NCBI RefSeq assembly: GCF_004403395.1
Contig: NZ_SOGN01000041.1
Coordinates: forward strand, 16,288-80,287
From: Cryobacterium cheniae
GTDB lineage: Bacteria > Actinomycetota > Actinomycetes > Actinomycetales > Microbacteriaceae
Length of the DNA: 64,000 nucleotides
Reading direction: 5' to 3'
Shown here: one piece after another, positions 9,092-18,161 of the stretch
How positions within the stretch are numbered: the stretch's first letter is position 1
Layout of the letters: the number at the start of each line of letters is the position of its first letter
Notes under the pieces: model-generated
Told to the model about the DNA's origin: nothing
Database searches by the model: none
Seen by the model: only the letters and a program-made list of their open reading frames with translations
Program-made: the position numbers and the translations under genes

Positions 9092-11613
9092 CAGTGATCC
9101 TTGTCTGACCCACCGAGGGTCGGCATCGACTTCTGAACCTGCATCAGGAACTCGACGTTGGATGTGGTCTCCTTGAGACGGCCGAGGATGACCTCCAGTG
9201 CCTGCTGCTGCTCGAGCCCGGCGAGGGCGCGGCGCAGCTTCCAGGTGATCTTCACTTCGTCGGCGCTCATCAGCATTTCTTCACGCCGGGTGCCGGATGC
9301 GTTGACATCCACGGCAGGGAAGATGCGCTTGTCGGCCAGGTGGCGGGACAGCCGGAGCTCCATGTTGCCCGTGCCCTTGAACTCCTCGAAGATGACCTCG
9401 TCCATCTTGGATCCGGTCTCCACCAGCGCGGAGGCGAGGATGGTGAGCGAGCCACCGTTCTCGATGTTGCGGGCGGCGCCGAAGAAACGCTTCGGCGGGT
9501 AGAGCGCGGAGGCGTCGACGCCGCCGGAGAGGACCCGGCCCGACGGCGGGGCCGTCAGGTTGTAGGCGCGGCCCAGGCGGGTGATCGAGTCGAGCAGCAC
9601 GACGACGTCGTGGCCCAGCTCGACGAGACGCTTGGCGCGCTCGATGGCAAGCTCGGCAACCGTGGTGTGGTCCTCGGCGGGACGATCGAAGGTGGAGGCA
9701 ATGACCTCACCCTTCACCGTGCGCTGCATGTCGGTGACCTCTTCGGGACGCTCGTCGACCAGGACGACCATGAGGTGGACCTCGGGGTTGTTCGTGGCGA
9801 TGGCGTTGGCGATCTGCTGCATGACGATGGTCTTGCCGGCCTTGGGCGGAGCGACGATCAGGCCGCGCTGGCCCTTGCCGATCGGGGCGACCAGGTCGAT
9901 GATGCGCTGGGTCAGCTTGCCCGGCTCGGTCTCGAGGCGCAGACGCTCCGTCGGGTAGAGCGGGGTGAGCTTCTGGAATTCGACGCGGCTCGCGGCCTCT
10001 TCGACGGTCAGGCCGTTGATCGAGTCGACCCTGACGATCGCGTTGTACTTCTGGCGACCACTCTGGTCGCCTTCGTGCGGCTGGCGGATGGCGCCGACGA
10101 CGGCGTCACCCTTGCGCAGGTTGTACTTCTTGACCTGGCCGAGCGAGACGTAGACGTCGCTGGCACCCGGCAGGTAGCCGGAGGTGCGCACAAACGCGTA
10201 GTTGTCGAGAACATCGAGGATGCCGGCAACGGGGATCAGCACGTCGTCGTCGTTCAGCTCCGGCTCGAAGTCGTCGCCGGTGGTGACGCCGCGACGCTTG
10301 CGGTCACGGAAACGGTTGCGGTTGCTGCGGCCGTTCAGGTCGTCTTCGAGCCCGGCGCGGTCGGGGCCGGCGTTGCGGTCCTGACCCTGGTTGCGGTCCT
10401 GACCCTGGTTACGGTCCTGACCCTGGTTACGGTCCTGGCGATCCTGACGGTCCTGAGCCTGACGCTCCTGACGGTCCTGGCCGCGATCCTGGCCCTGCTG
10501 CGACTGGCGGTCCTGACCCTGGTTGCGGTCCTGACCCTGCGCCTGGCGGTCCTGACCCTCGCTGCGGTCCTGAGCCTGACGGTCCTGGCCCTGGTTGTCC
10601 TGGCCCTGGCCGCGGTTGCCGGTCTGGCGATTCTGGCGGGTGGAGTCCTCACCGCGGTCGGCGCCCTGGGTGCGGTCGCCCCCGCGGCTGCGGTTGCGGT
10701 TGCGGCCCTGGCGGGGCTGCTCGGCCGGTTCGACCTGCTCGACCTGCTCGACCTCTGCGGCCGGTTCGGTGGCGGTGGTCTCGGCCGTGGCGTCCAGGTC
10801 CGTGACGGTCTCCGTGGCGAGCTCGTCGGCATTGTTACGCGCGTCGATGCTGGTGCGCGCGTCGATGCTGTTGCGGGCGCCGCCACTGCGGCCACCGCGT
10901 GAGCTGCCGCGACGCGACCGGCCGGAGCCGGTGGTCTCGGGCGCAGCCTCGGTGGCCTCTTCGACCACGGCCGCGGTCGCGGTATTGGTCCTGGTCTCGC
11001 TCTCGGTATCGACGACGGCCTCGGCAGGGGCGCCTTCGGTGACGATCTCGTCGACGGGCGCCACGGCCTCGGAGGCTGCCGCTGCGGCCTCGGCCTTCAC
11101 GGTGACCGAGGTGGCGCGCTTGCGCGCCTGGCGGACCGGCTTCGTGGCAGGGGCAGTCTCGGTCGCGGGCGAATTCGCCGAGGAGCCGGCGTAGGTGGTG
11201 GGGGCCGTGGTGCGGCGGAGCTTGGCGGCGTCGTCCGGAACGATCATGCCGATGCCCAGGTCACCGTCGGCGTTGATGTGCGCGACGGCGGGAGCCGAAG
11301 TGTCGCTGGAGGCGCGCCGGGAGACCCGCTTGCGGGGCGCGGCAACGGCGACGTCGGCGGTCTCGGCAGCGTCGGTCACGGCGTCCGCCGCGGGAGCCGC
11401 GTCAGGGGCGTCGACGGCTGTGGCATCAGCGGAGACACCCGAGGAAGCGTTCTTGGCCTGCTCGGCGGTGATAGCTCCGACGAGCTCTCCCTTGCGAAGC
11501 TTGGACGCACCCGGGATGCCCAGTTCGAGCGCCAGAGCCTGAAGCTCGGCGACGCGAAGGGTGGTGAGGTGCGAAGAATTCGCACCGGGGGTGAGGAGGT
11601 TGACGTCAGTCAC
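9091..11613 (-). CDS. rho: Transcription termination factor Rho with a large repeat-rich insert
   Basis: Hexameric RNA helicase that ends transcription. With a GTG start at 11613 (AAAGGACAATTTTC just upstream) the protein has 840 residues, about twice the E. coli length. Order: Rho N domain (about 13-50, [14 protein letters not shown]), a low-complexity insert (about 50-430), the RNA-binding fold ([18 protein letters not shown]), Walker A APPKAGKT ending at residue 595, Walker [17 protein letters not shown], and the R-loop region. The insert changes from Ala/Thr/Glu-rich to a tract of GQDRNQ-type repeats. The upstream ATG at 11727 would add residues unlike Rho. The operon continues into prfA. 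Confidence 0.97.
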   Translation of the reverse strand: MTDVNLLTPGANSSHLTTLRVAELQALALELGIPGASKLRKGELVGAITAEQAKNASSGVSADATAVDAPDAAPAADAVTDAAETADVAVAAPRKRVSRRASSDTSAPAVAHINADGDLGIGMIVPDDAAKLRRTTAPTTYAGSSANSPATETAPATKPVRQARKRATSVTVKAEAAAAASEAVAPVDEIVTEGAPAEAVVDTESETRTNTATAAVVEEATEAAPETTGSGRSRRGSSRGGRSGGARNSIDARTSIDARNNADELATETVTDLDATAETTATEPAAEVEQVEQVEPAEQPRQGRNRNRSRGGDRTQGADRGEDSTRQNRQTGNRGQGQDNQGQDRQAQDRSEGQDRQAQGQDRNQGQDRQSQQGQDRGQDRQERQAQDRQDRQDRNQGQDRNQGQDRNQGQDRNAGPDRAGLEDDLNGRSNRNRFRDRKRRGVTTGDDFEPELNDDDVLIPVAGILDVLDNYAFVRTSGYLPGASDVYVSLGQVKKYNLRKGDAVVGAIRQPHEGDQSGRQKYNAIVRVDSINGLTVEEAASRVEFQKLTPLYPTERLRLETEPGKLTQRIIDLVAPIGKGQRGLIVAPPKAGKTIVMQQIANAIATNNPEVHLMVVLVDERPEEVTDMQRTVKGEVIASTFDRPAEDHTTVAELAIERAKRLVELGHDVVVLLDSITRLGRAYNLTAPPSGRVLSGGVDASALYPPKRFFGAARNIENGGSLTILASALVETGSKMDEVIFEEFKGTGNMELRLSRHLADKRIFPAVDVNASGTRREEMLMSADEVKITWKLRRALAGLEQQQALEVILGRLKETTSNVEFLMQVQKSMPTLGGSDKDH
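10375..10428 (-). repeat. 18-base tandem repeats inside rho
   Basis: Three near-identical 18-base units (plus-strand form GCGGTCCTGACCCTGGTT) run from 10375 to 10428 and code for the hexapeptide D-R-N-Q-G-Q in the Rho insert. Degenerate forms of the same unit continue to about 10620, giving the wider Gln/Asp/Arg/Asn-rich tract. The near-perfect DNA identity suggests recent slippage or unequal exchange, not only protein-level selection. Confidence 0.85.
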
Positions 11614-11838
11614 GAAAATTGTCCTTTCCCCTGGCGTCATGCGTGCTGGCCAGGGAAGCTGTTGCAGCGTCTCACGCGCTGCGGGTGGTTCAATCCCAAA
11701 GTGATGTGGATTGAGGTGAACACACACAGCTACGCATAGATGATGCGATAGCAGTGAGTTACAGGGAATGCACCGGAGAAGGGAGCCGGGCGTTACGCGG
11801 TTCCATCGGGTGCCCCTTCACTGTAGCAGAACGCAAGA

Positions 11839-11864
11839 ACGCCGATGGCCTCCGGAATCGGCGT
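11839..11864 (-). terminator. Hairpin after thrB
   Basis: ACGCCGAT at 11839-11846 and ATCGGCGT at 11857-11864 form an 8-base-pair stem with a 10-base loop, just downstream of the thrB stop codon and before rho on the minus strand. A T-containing stretch follows, but there is no clean U-run. It probably separates the lysA-hom-thrC-thrB transcript from rho-prfA. The remaining leader (11614-11838) shows no recognised RNA element. Confidence 0.55.
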
Positions 11865-11887
11865 GTCCTCGACGTTCGGACGCGCTT

Positions 11888-12841
11888 CTACCGGTCGGTG
11901 CGGGTGACGGTCGCGCCCAGCACGTCGACGGCCAGCATGAGCGCCTGCCAGGGAGTCTCGGACTCGGCGGCGACGAGCTCGGCCGCGACGAGACGCTGCC
12001 CCGGATCGCTGGCCAGCACCAGAATCGACGGCCCGGCGCCGGAGACGACGGCGGCGAATCCGTGCTCCCGCAGCAGGGTGATCAGCCGGTTGGTCTCCGG
12101 CATGGCAGCGGCACGGTAGCTCTGGTGCAGTTTGTCTTCGGTGGCCGCGAGCAGGAGTTCCGGGCTCTGGATCAGGGCGGCGATCAGCAGGGCCGAGCGC
12201 GACAGGTTGAAGACGGCGTCTTCGTGCGGGACACTCTCGGGTTGCAGGCTGCGGGCCAGTGCCGTGGACATGGCGTGCTCGGGAACGAAGACCAGCGGCT
12301 TGACGCCGCGGTGCACCATCAGCTTCTTGTGGCGGGGGCCCTCGGGGGTCATCCAGGCGATCGTGAGCCCGCCGAACAGGGCCGGGGCCACGTTGTCGGG
12401 GTGCCCCTCCATCTCGGTCGCGAGGGCGAGGAGCGCCTCGGCGTCGATGTCGACGACGCCCTCGAGGAGTCCCTTCGCGGCCATGATCCCGGAGACGATG
12501 GCGGCGCCGGATGAGCCCAGGCCGCGGCCGTGCGGGATCTCGTTGTGCGCGACGAGGTTCAGACCGGGCAGTTCCTGGTCGTAGGCGGCGAAGGTGTGGA
12601 TGATGGCGCGCACGACGAGGTTGCTCTCATCGGTGGGCACCACGCCTGCACCGACGCCGTGCACCTCGACCGTGATGCCCGGCTCGTCGCGCACCGAGAC
12701 CTCAAGGTGGTCGTGGTGCGCCAGAGCCAGGCCCAGGGTGTCGAATCCGGGGCCGAGGTTGGCCGTGGTCGCCGGCACCTGCACGGTGACTGAACGGCCC
12801 GAGAGCACGGACTTGCCGGAGAGGGCCTCGGCAACGGTCAT
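11888..12841 (-). CDS. thrB: Homoserine kinase
   Basis: Phosphorylates homoserine with ATP in threonine synthesis. The 317-residue GHMP kinase shows the substrate motif VPATTANLGPGFDTLGLAL near the N-terminus, the ATP loop IPHGRGLGSSGAAIV, and the C-terminal SGAGPSILVLA. The reading frame extends upstream to 12937, but that part is out-of-frame thrC sequence. The ATG at 12841 overlaps the thrC stop by four bases (ATGA). It is the last gene of the lysA-hom-thrC-thrB operon and is followed by a hairpin. Confidence 0.96.
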   Translation of the reverse strand: MTVAEALSGKSVLSGRSVTVQVPATTANLGPGFDTLGLALAHHDHLEVSVRDEPGITVEVHGVGAGVVPTDESNLVVRAIIHTFAAYDQELPGLNLVAHNEIPHGRGLGSSGAAIVSGIMAAKGLLEGVVDIDAEALLALATEMEGHPDNVAPALFGGLTIAWMTPEGPRHKKLMVHRGVKPLVFVPEHAMSTALARSLQPESVPHEDAVFNLSRSALLIAALIQSPELLLAATEDKLHQSYRAAAMPETNRLITLLREHGFAAVVSGAGPSILVLASDPGQRLVAAELVAAESETPWQALMLAVDVLGATVTRTDR

Positions 12842-13959
12842 TTCTGGACCAGCCCGAGGATGCCGGCGATTTCGGCGGTGTCGACGGGCACGATGGTCGG
12901 CGTGACGTCGGAGCCGTCCGCGGTGCGGAGCGCCCACTGCGGGTCTTTCAGACCGTGGCCGGTGACCGTGAGAACCACGGTTGAGCCGGCGGGGATGAGT
13001 CCGGCTTCGGCGCGTTCGAGCAGACCGGCGACGCTGATCGCGGAGGCAGGCTCGACGAAGATGCCGACCTCGGCCGACAGGATGCGGTAGGCCTCGAGGA
13101 TCTTCTCGTCGGTGATCGCACCGAAGTAGCCGTCGGTGAGGGTGCGGGCGGCCAGGGCGAGGTCCCAGGAGGCGGGGTTGCCGATTCGAATGGCGCTGGC
13201 GATGGTCTCCGGGTGGTCGACGCGGTGGCCGAGCACGATCGGGGCGCTGCCGGCAGCCTGGAACCCGAACATGCGCGGCAGCTTCGTGGTGGCGCCGCGC
13301 TCGAGTTCTTCGGTGTAGCCGCGCGTGTAGGCGGTGTAGTTGCCGGCGTTGCCGACAGGGACGATGTGGATGTCCGGGGCGTCTTCCAGCACCTCGACGA
13401 CCTCGAAGGCGGCCGTCTTCTGGCCTTCGATCCGGTCGGGGTTGACCGAGTTGACCAGGTGCACGGGGTAGTTCGCGGAGAGGTCGCGGGCGATGTCGAG
13501 GCAGTCGTCGAAGTTGCCCTGCACCTGCAGCAGCTGCGCGTTGTGCGCGATGGCCTGGCTGAGCTTGCCCATGGCGATCTTGCCCTCGGGTACCAGCACG
13601 ACCGCCTGGATGCCGGCGTGGGTCGCATAGGCGGCGGCCGACGCGGACGTGTTGCCGGTGGAGGCGCAGATGACGGCCTGGGCGCCGTCTTCGACGGCCT
13701 TGGAGATGGCCATGGTCATGCCGCGGTCTTTGAACGAACCGGTCGGGTTCATGCCCTCATATTTGATCCAGACCTTCGCACCCGTACGGGCGGAGAGCGC
13801 CGGCGCGGGAATCAGCGGGGTGCCACCCTCGCCCAGCGTGATGATGGGCGTCTCAGACGTGATGTTCAGGCGGTCCGCGTACTCGCGCAGCACGCCGCGC
13901 CACTGCCGGGAAGCCGTCTTCACGGCCGGCTTCGTCAGAGTCTCTCGTTCGCTGGACAT
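12838..13959 (-). CDS. thrC: Threonine synthase
   Basis: PLP enzyme that converts O-phosphohomoserine to threonine. The 373-residue protein has the PLP lysine in GMNPTGSFKDRGM, the phosphate-binding ICASTGNTSASAAAYA, and PVGNAGNYTAYTRGYTEE. This is the short bacterial type without the long N-terminal extension of plant forms. Its ATG shares one base with the hom stop codon (TGATG), and its stop overlaps thrB, so hom, thrC and thrB are a coupled translation unit. Confidence 0.97.
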   Translation of the reverse strand: MSSERETLTKPAVKTASRQWRGVLREYADRLNITSETPIITLGEGGTPLIPAPALSARTGAKVWIKYEGMNPTGSFKDRGMTMAISKAVEDGAQAVICASTGNTSASAAAYATHAGIQAVVLVPEGKIAMGKLSQAIAHNAQLLQVQGNFDDCLDIARDLSANYPVHLVNSVNPDRIEGQKTAAFEVVEVLEDAPDIHIVPVGNAGNYTAYTRGYTEELERGATTKLPRMFGFQAAGSAPIVLGHRVDHPETIASAIRIGNPASWDLALAARTLTDGYFGAITDEKILEAYRILSAEVGIFVEPASAISVAGLLERAEAGLIPAGSTVVLTVTGHGLKDPQWALRTADGSDVTPTIVPVDTAEIAGILGLVQK

Positions 13960-15296
13960 CAGGCTCCTTCAACTCTCAAAACGGATGCGACATTGGTGAC
14001 AAATCTGTTCGCGGCGAGGTCTGTCACGGTGGCAGCCAGGGCAGCCTCCGTGGCCTCGTGCGTTCCGATAACAAGGGTAGCCGTGGCGGAGACGGCGGAG
14101 CGACTCGCGGTGCCGGGCTGGGCCGGCGTCATCGACTGCTCGACCAGGGCCAGGGAGACGCCGTGGTCGCTGCACACGCCGGCGAGGGTGGCGAGCACGC
14201 CGGGCTCGTCGGTGACTTCCAGCGTGACGGCGTAGCGCGTCACGATGCGTCCGATGTCGAGGATGGGCAGGTCGGCGTGCTGGGACGCGGGAACGCCGGG
14301 GCCGCCGGCGATGTGGCGGCGGGCCAGGGAAACCAGGTCGCCGAGCACGGCGGACGCCGTCTCCACTCCCCCGGCGCCGGCGCCGTAGAACATCAGGCTG
14401 CCGGCCGACTCCGCCTCGACGAAGACCGCGTTGTTGGCGCCGTGCACGGAGGCGAGCGGGTGGCTGCGGTGCACCATGGCCGGGTAGACCCGGGCGGAGA
14501 CGCCCTCCTGGCCGGTTGCGGCATCGACGAGACGTTCACAGATGGCAAGCAGCTTCACGACGTAGCCGGCCTTCCGGGCGGACTCGATCTGCGCGGGGGT
14601 GATGGCCGTGATGCCCTCGCGGTAGACGGATGCCAGCGGCACGGTCGTGTGGAAGGCGAGACTGGCGAGAATGGCCGCCTTCTGCGCCGCGTCGTACCCG
14701 CCGATGTCGGCGGTCGGGTCGGCCTCGGCGTAGCCCAGATCGGTGGCCAGCGCGAGCGCCTCCTCGAGGGTGTCTCCCTCGGTGTCCATCCGGTCGAGGA
14801 TGAAGTTGGTGGTGCCGTTCACGATGCCGAGAATACGGTTGACCTGGTCGCCGCCGAGGCTCTCGCCGAGCGGCCGCACGATCGGGATCGCGCCGGCCAC
14901 GGCGGCCTCGTACTTGAGCTGCGCACCGACCTGGTCGGCGGCGGCGAAGAGTTCGGGCCCGTGGGTGGCCAGCAGCGCCTTGTTGGCGGTGACGACATCC
15001 GCCCCCGAATTGATCGCCATCAGGATGTATTCGCGGGCGGGCTCGATGCCGCCCATCAGCTCGATCACGACGTCGGCGCCGAGGATCAGGGTCTCGGCGT
15101 CGGTGGTGAACAGCTCGCGGGGCAGGTCGACGGTGCGTTCGGCGTCGACGTCGCGCACCAGGATGCCGACCAGCTCGAGGCTGGCGCCGACCCGGTTGGC
15201 GAGTTCTTCACTGTGTTCGAGCAGCAGCCGGGCCACCTGGGCGCCGACGGAGCCGCCGCCGAGGAGTGCGACGCGCAAATTGCGGTATTCGATCAT
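13959..15296 (-). CDS. hom: Homoserine dehydrogenase
   Basis: Reduces aspartate semialdehyde to homoserine with NAD(P)H, at the branch from lysine to threonine and methionine. The 445-residue protein has the Rossmann motif ALLGGGSVGAQVA, the TANKALLATHG and VNGTTNFILDRM signatures and ADPTADIGGYDAAQKAAIL. It ends in an ACT domain (about 360-440, VTDEPGVLATLAGVCSDHGV), the expected threonine-feedback site. The ATG at 15296 overlaps the lysA stop by four bases. Product supplies thrB/thrC here and metX at 61875. Confidence 0.97.
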   Translation of the reverse strand: MIEYRNLRVALLGGGSVGAQVARLLLEHSEELANRVGASLELVGILVRDVDAERTVDLPRELFTTDAETLILGADVVIELMGGIEPAREYILMAINSGADVVTANKALLATHGPELFAAADQVGAQLKYEAAVAGAIPIVRPLGESLGGDQVNRILGIVNGTTNFILDRMDTEGDTLEEALALATDLGYAEADPTADIGGYDAAQKAAILASLAFHTTVPLASVYREGITAITPAQIESARKAGYVVKLLAICERLVDAATGQEGVSARVYPAMVHRSHPLASVHGANNAVFVEAESAGSLMFYGAGAGGVETASAVLGDLVSLARRHIAGGPGVPASQHADLPILDIGRIVTRYAVTLEVTDEPGVLATLAGVCSDHGVSLALVEQSMTPAQPGTASRSAVSATATLVIGTHEATEAALAATVTDLAANRFVTNVASVLRVEGA

Positions 15297-16744
15297 CGGG
15301 AGGGTTCCTTCGGTAGATCGGCGGTCGAGTCGGCGGTGGTCGAACCGGCGGTGGTCGAACCGGCCCCGACGCCCGTGTCGCGGGCGAGCAGGTCGGCGAT
15401 GGTCTCGCCGCGCACGAGCATCCGCGGGGTGCCTTCGGCCACCGCGACCACGGCCGGCCGGCCGAGGAAGTTGTAGTTGTTCGACAACGACCAGCAGTAG
15501 GCGCCGGTGGCCGCCACGGCCACCAGATCGCCCGGGGACACGTCTGCGGGCAGGTAGTCGGCGTCGACGACGATGTCGCCGCTCTCGCAGTGCTTGCCGG
15601 CGAGGCGCACCAGAACCGGCTCGGCCGCCGACACCCGGCCGGCGAGCCGCACGGTGTAGTCGGCGCCGTAGAGGGCCGGACGGGCATTGTCGCTCATGCC
15701 ACCGTCGACGCTGACATAGAGGCGCGGGTTGCCGGCCACGTCGACGGCCTTGGTGGTACCGACCTCGTACAGGGTGATGCCGGCCGGGCCGATGATGTAG
15801 CGTCCCGGTTCGAAGGCGACGACGGGCACCGGGATGCCCCGCGTGCCGCACTCGGCGGCGACGATGTCGGCCAGGCTGGCCGCGAGTTCGCCGATCGGGG
15901 TCGGGGTGTCGGCGGAGGTGTAGGCGATGCCGAAGCCGCCGCCGAGGTTCAGCTCGGGGACCGGTCCGCCGTCGAGGAGTGCGGCGTGCACGGCCAGGAG
16001 CCTCGACGCGGACTCGGCGAAACCGTCGGCGCCGAAGATCTGTGAACCGATGTGGCAGTGCAGGCCGCGAAAGGCCAGGCTCGGCTCGGCTCGGATGCGC
16101 CCCACCAGAGCCGGGGCGTCATCGAGGGTCACGCCGAACTTCTGGTCTTCGTGCGCGGTGGCCAGGAACTCGTGGGTGTGCGCGTGCACGCCGCTGTTGA
16201 CGCGCAGACGAACGGCCTGAACGATGCCGTGCCGGGCGGCGGCCGCGGCGACCCGCCCGATTTCGACCGGGCTGTCGATCACGATGGTGCCGACGCCGAC
16301 CCGGCAGGCCTCGTCGATCTCGGCCAGTGATTTGTTGTTGCCGTGATACCCGATCCGGTTCGGCGGGCTGCCGGCGGCCAGCGCCACGGCGAGTTCACCG
16401 CCGCTGCAGATGTCGATGTTGAGACCCTCGGCCAGCATCCAGCGGGCGATCTCGGTGGAGAGGAAGGCCTTGCCGGCGTAGTAGATGTGCACGCTGGTTC
16501 CGATGCGGGCGAACTCGGTCTCGAAGGCGGCGCGGAGCGAGGCCGCGCGGGCTCGGGCATCCGTTTCGTCGATCAGATAGAGAGGCGTGCCGAATTCGGC
16601 GGCCAGGGCCGCGGCGGTGCAGCCGCCGATGAGGAGCTCCCCCTGCGGCGTGCGTGCGGCGGTGGCCGGCCAGAGACCGTCGGCGAGAACATTGGCGTCA
16701 GCGGGCAGGCGGAGCCATGCGGGGGCGAGCGGGTTGGTGGCCAC
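15293..16744 (-). CDS. lysA: Diaminopimelate decarboxylase
   Basis: Decarboxylates meso-diaminopimelate to lysine, using PLP. The protein (483 residues) has the PLP lysine in YYAGKAFLS, the LRVNSGVHAHTHEF segment, the glycine loop LNLGGGFGIAY, EPGRYIIGPAG, and CESGDIVVDADYLP with the catalytic Cys. I favour the GTG at 16744 because TGAGG lies about 9 bases upstream. A GTG at 16759 adds five residues but has no ribosome site. First gene of the aspartate-family operon, coupled to hom. About 200 bases without a gene separate it from the small protein upstream. Confidence 0.96.
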   Translation of the reverse strand: MATNPLAPAWLRLPADANVLADGLWPATAARTPQGELLIGGCTAAALAAEFGTPLYLIDETDARARAASLRAAFETEFARIGTSVHIYYAGKAFLSTEIARWMLAEGLNIDICSGGELAVALAAGSPPNRIGYHGNNKSLAEIDEACRVGVGTIVIDSPVEIGRVAAAAARHGIVQAVRLRVNSGVHAHTHEFLATAHEDQKFGVTLDDAPALVGRIRAEPSLAFRGLHCHIGSQIFGADGFAESASRLLAVHAALLDGGPVPELNLGGGFGIAYTSADTPTPIGELAASLADIVAAECGTRGIPVPVVAFEPGRYIIGPAGITLYEVGTTKAVDVAGNPRLYVSVDGGMSDNARPALYGADYTVRLAGRVSAAEPVLVRLAGKHCESGDIVVDADYLPADVSPGDLVAVAATGAYCWSLSNNYNFLGRPAVVAVAEGTPRMLVRGETIADLLARDTGVGAGSTTAGSTTADSTADLPKEPSR

Positions 16745-16961
16745 GGGTGAAAACCTCACGGGAAATGTCGAGTGGGTGTCTCACTGAGTGGCGAGCGAAC
16801 CCGGGTTGGTCCCTGAAGCCAGTGAAAGGATGCCGTCGGCTGCGACCGGGGACCTGCCCCGAGTGTAGCGAACGCCGCCGGTGAGCACCGAATCGCGTTA
16901 CGCCCCGCTCCGCGGCGGGATCCCCGTTGGGCTGCGCGGCGGGCCGTGCGGTGGGCTGCGG

Positions 16962-17249
16962 CTAGAGCAGCTCGGCGGTCTCGGCCGCCTCGACGATCCA
17001 CGCCTCCGGGTCGATCATGACCGTCGAGCCGCTGCTGCTCCAGATGCGCCGCATCTTGAGGAGAAGCTTCTCCGCCTCTCGGACGGTGCCCAGCTCCAGG
17101 TCGATCATGACGAAGTTCGGATTCGTCACCGAGCGCATGATCGTGTAGCGGATCACCCCGGATCCGCGCCGGTCGGCCGGGTCCTGGTCGAAGGCGCGCT
17201 TCCAGCGGTCGTAGTCGGGCACGGGGTGTTGAATGCGCAGGACAGTCAT
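16962..17249 (-). CDS. Small dimeric alpha/beta-barrel-like protein of unknown function
   Basis: A 95-residue soluble protein starting MTVLRIQHPVPDYDRWKRAF with an ideal ribosome site (AGGAGGCACC). The pattern (N-terminal strand, then DYDRWKRAFDQDP, a middle strand TNPNFVMIDLELG, a helix EAEKLLLKMRRIW) resembles actinobacterial proteins annotated loosely as cyclase or antibiotic biosynthesis monooxygenase-like. No catalytic residue can be named. It lies between the DUF2993 gene and lysA on the same strand, with gaps of 130 and 217 bases. Confidence 0.75.
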   Translation of the reverse strand: MTVLRIQHPVPDYDRWKRAFDQDPADRRGSGVIRYTIMRSVTNPNFVMIDLELGTVREAEKLLLKMRRIWSSSGSTVMIDPEAWIVEAAETAELL

Positions 17250-17379
17250 GGTGCCTCCTTGAACAGGCGAATGCGCTGAGACCAGCGTACGACGCCGCGG
17301 CCACCGTGTCAGCCCCGGTTTGGTCACGGACCGAACGGTTCACGAACCGGTCGGTCACGGTCGGAGTGCCGCGCGCGGC

Positions 17380-18159
17380 TCAGTCGCTGCTGCAGCTGCC
17401 GAGGGTGGTCAGCGCCTGGCGGCTGAGCGTCAGCGTGCTGGACTCCAGCGTGAGCCGGGCGCGTTCGGGCGTCACGTTCACGCCGGCGAGGGTGATCCCC
17501 TCGGGGAGGTACTGGGCCACGCAGATGCGAAGCGGTTCCTCGCCGAGGACGAGCGTGAGCAGGTTGCCGGCGTCGATGCTGCCCTCACTGGAAGTGACGC
17601 TGGCACCGCTCGGCGTGAGCATCAGGGCGTCGGCGTCGACGCTCGGCGTCGCCGACGCCCGGTAGCCGATCGGGAGGCCGAGCACCCGGGCACTGCCGCT
17701 GTAGCTGATCTCGTCCTGCCCCAGTTCGACGCTGGCGTCGGGTGCATCGCTCGGCAGCGACCGGCTCAGCAGGGCGTTGATCGCGTCGGGTTCGAGGTCG
17801 ACGATGCCGCGCAGGTCGCCGACGGGCTGGGACTGGTCGAGCGGGACATCCGTCGCCACGACGTGCACGGATGCCGGCACGCCGTCCACGGTCAGCGCGC
17901 CGGATTCCAGGGCCACCCGGTCGAAGCTGCCGCCGAGGTACTGCGCGATGACCGAAAACCCGCCGACGGAGACGGCCACGTCCCCGGTCACGGTGTCGGG
18001 CAGGTTCGAGGCGATCTCCTGCTCGATCTGGTTTTCGGCGTAGCTGCGCAGTCCCCCGTCGAGGACGAAGTAGGCCGCGACGAGCCCGACCACCACGAGA
18101 CCCGCGACGACGAGCGCCCCGAGCGTGCGGCGCCGGGGTTTCCGGGCAGAGGCGTCCAC
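17380..18159 (-). CDS. DUF2993 (LmeA-like) envelope protein
   Basis: A 259-residue protein with a short basic N-terminus (ARKPRRRT), one transmembrane helix (TLGALVVAGLVVVGLVAAYFVL) and an extracytoplasmic beta-rich domain typical of DUF2993. Mycobacterial LmeA, of this family, is a periplasmic phospholipid-binding protein needed for mannan elongation in lipomannan. That role is family knowledge and not shown here. The GTG start at 18159 lies two bases after the argS stop, so it is probably co-transcribed with argS. Two Cys (in LRICVAQY and LGSCSSD) near the C-terminus could form a disulfide. Confidence 0.82.
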   Translation of the reverse strand: MDASARKPRRRTLGALVVAGLVVVGLVAAYFVLDGGLRSYAENQIEQEIASNLPDTVTGDVAVSVGGFSVIAQYLGGSFDRVALESGALTVDGVPASVHVVATDVPLDQSQPVGDLRGIVDLEPDAINALLSRSLPSDAPDASVELGQDEISYSGSARVLGLPIGYRASATPSVDADALMLTPSGASVTSSEGSIDAGNLLTLVLGEEPLRICVAQYLPEGITLAGVNVTPERARLTLESSTLTLSRQALTTLGSCSSD

Positions 18160-18161
18160 GC

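Noticed and set aside
9340-10902. A 520-codon open frame on the plus strand opposite rho
   Set aside because: It is the complement of a high-G+C, repeat-rich coding region. The translation is a Val/Leu/Ala pattern that mirrors the Rho repeat, with no ribosome site.
11614-11838. Regulatory RNA in the rho leader
   Set aside because: Apart from the thrB hairpin I see no conserved fold. Autoregulation of rho is common but not demonstrable here.
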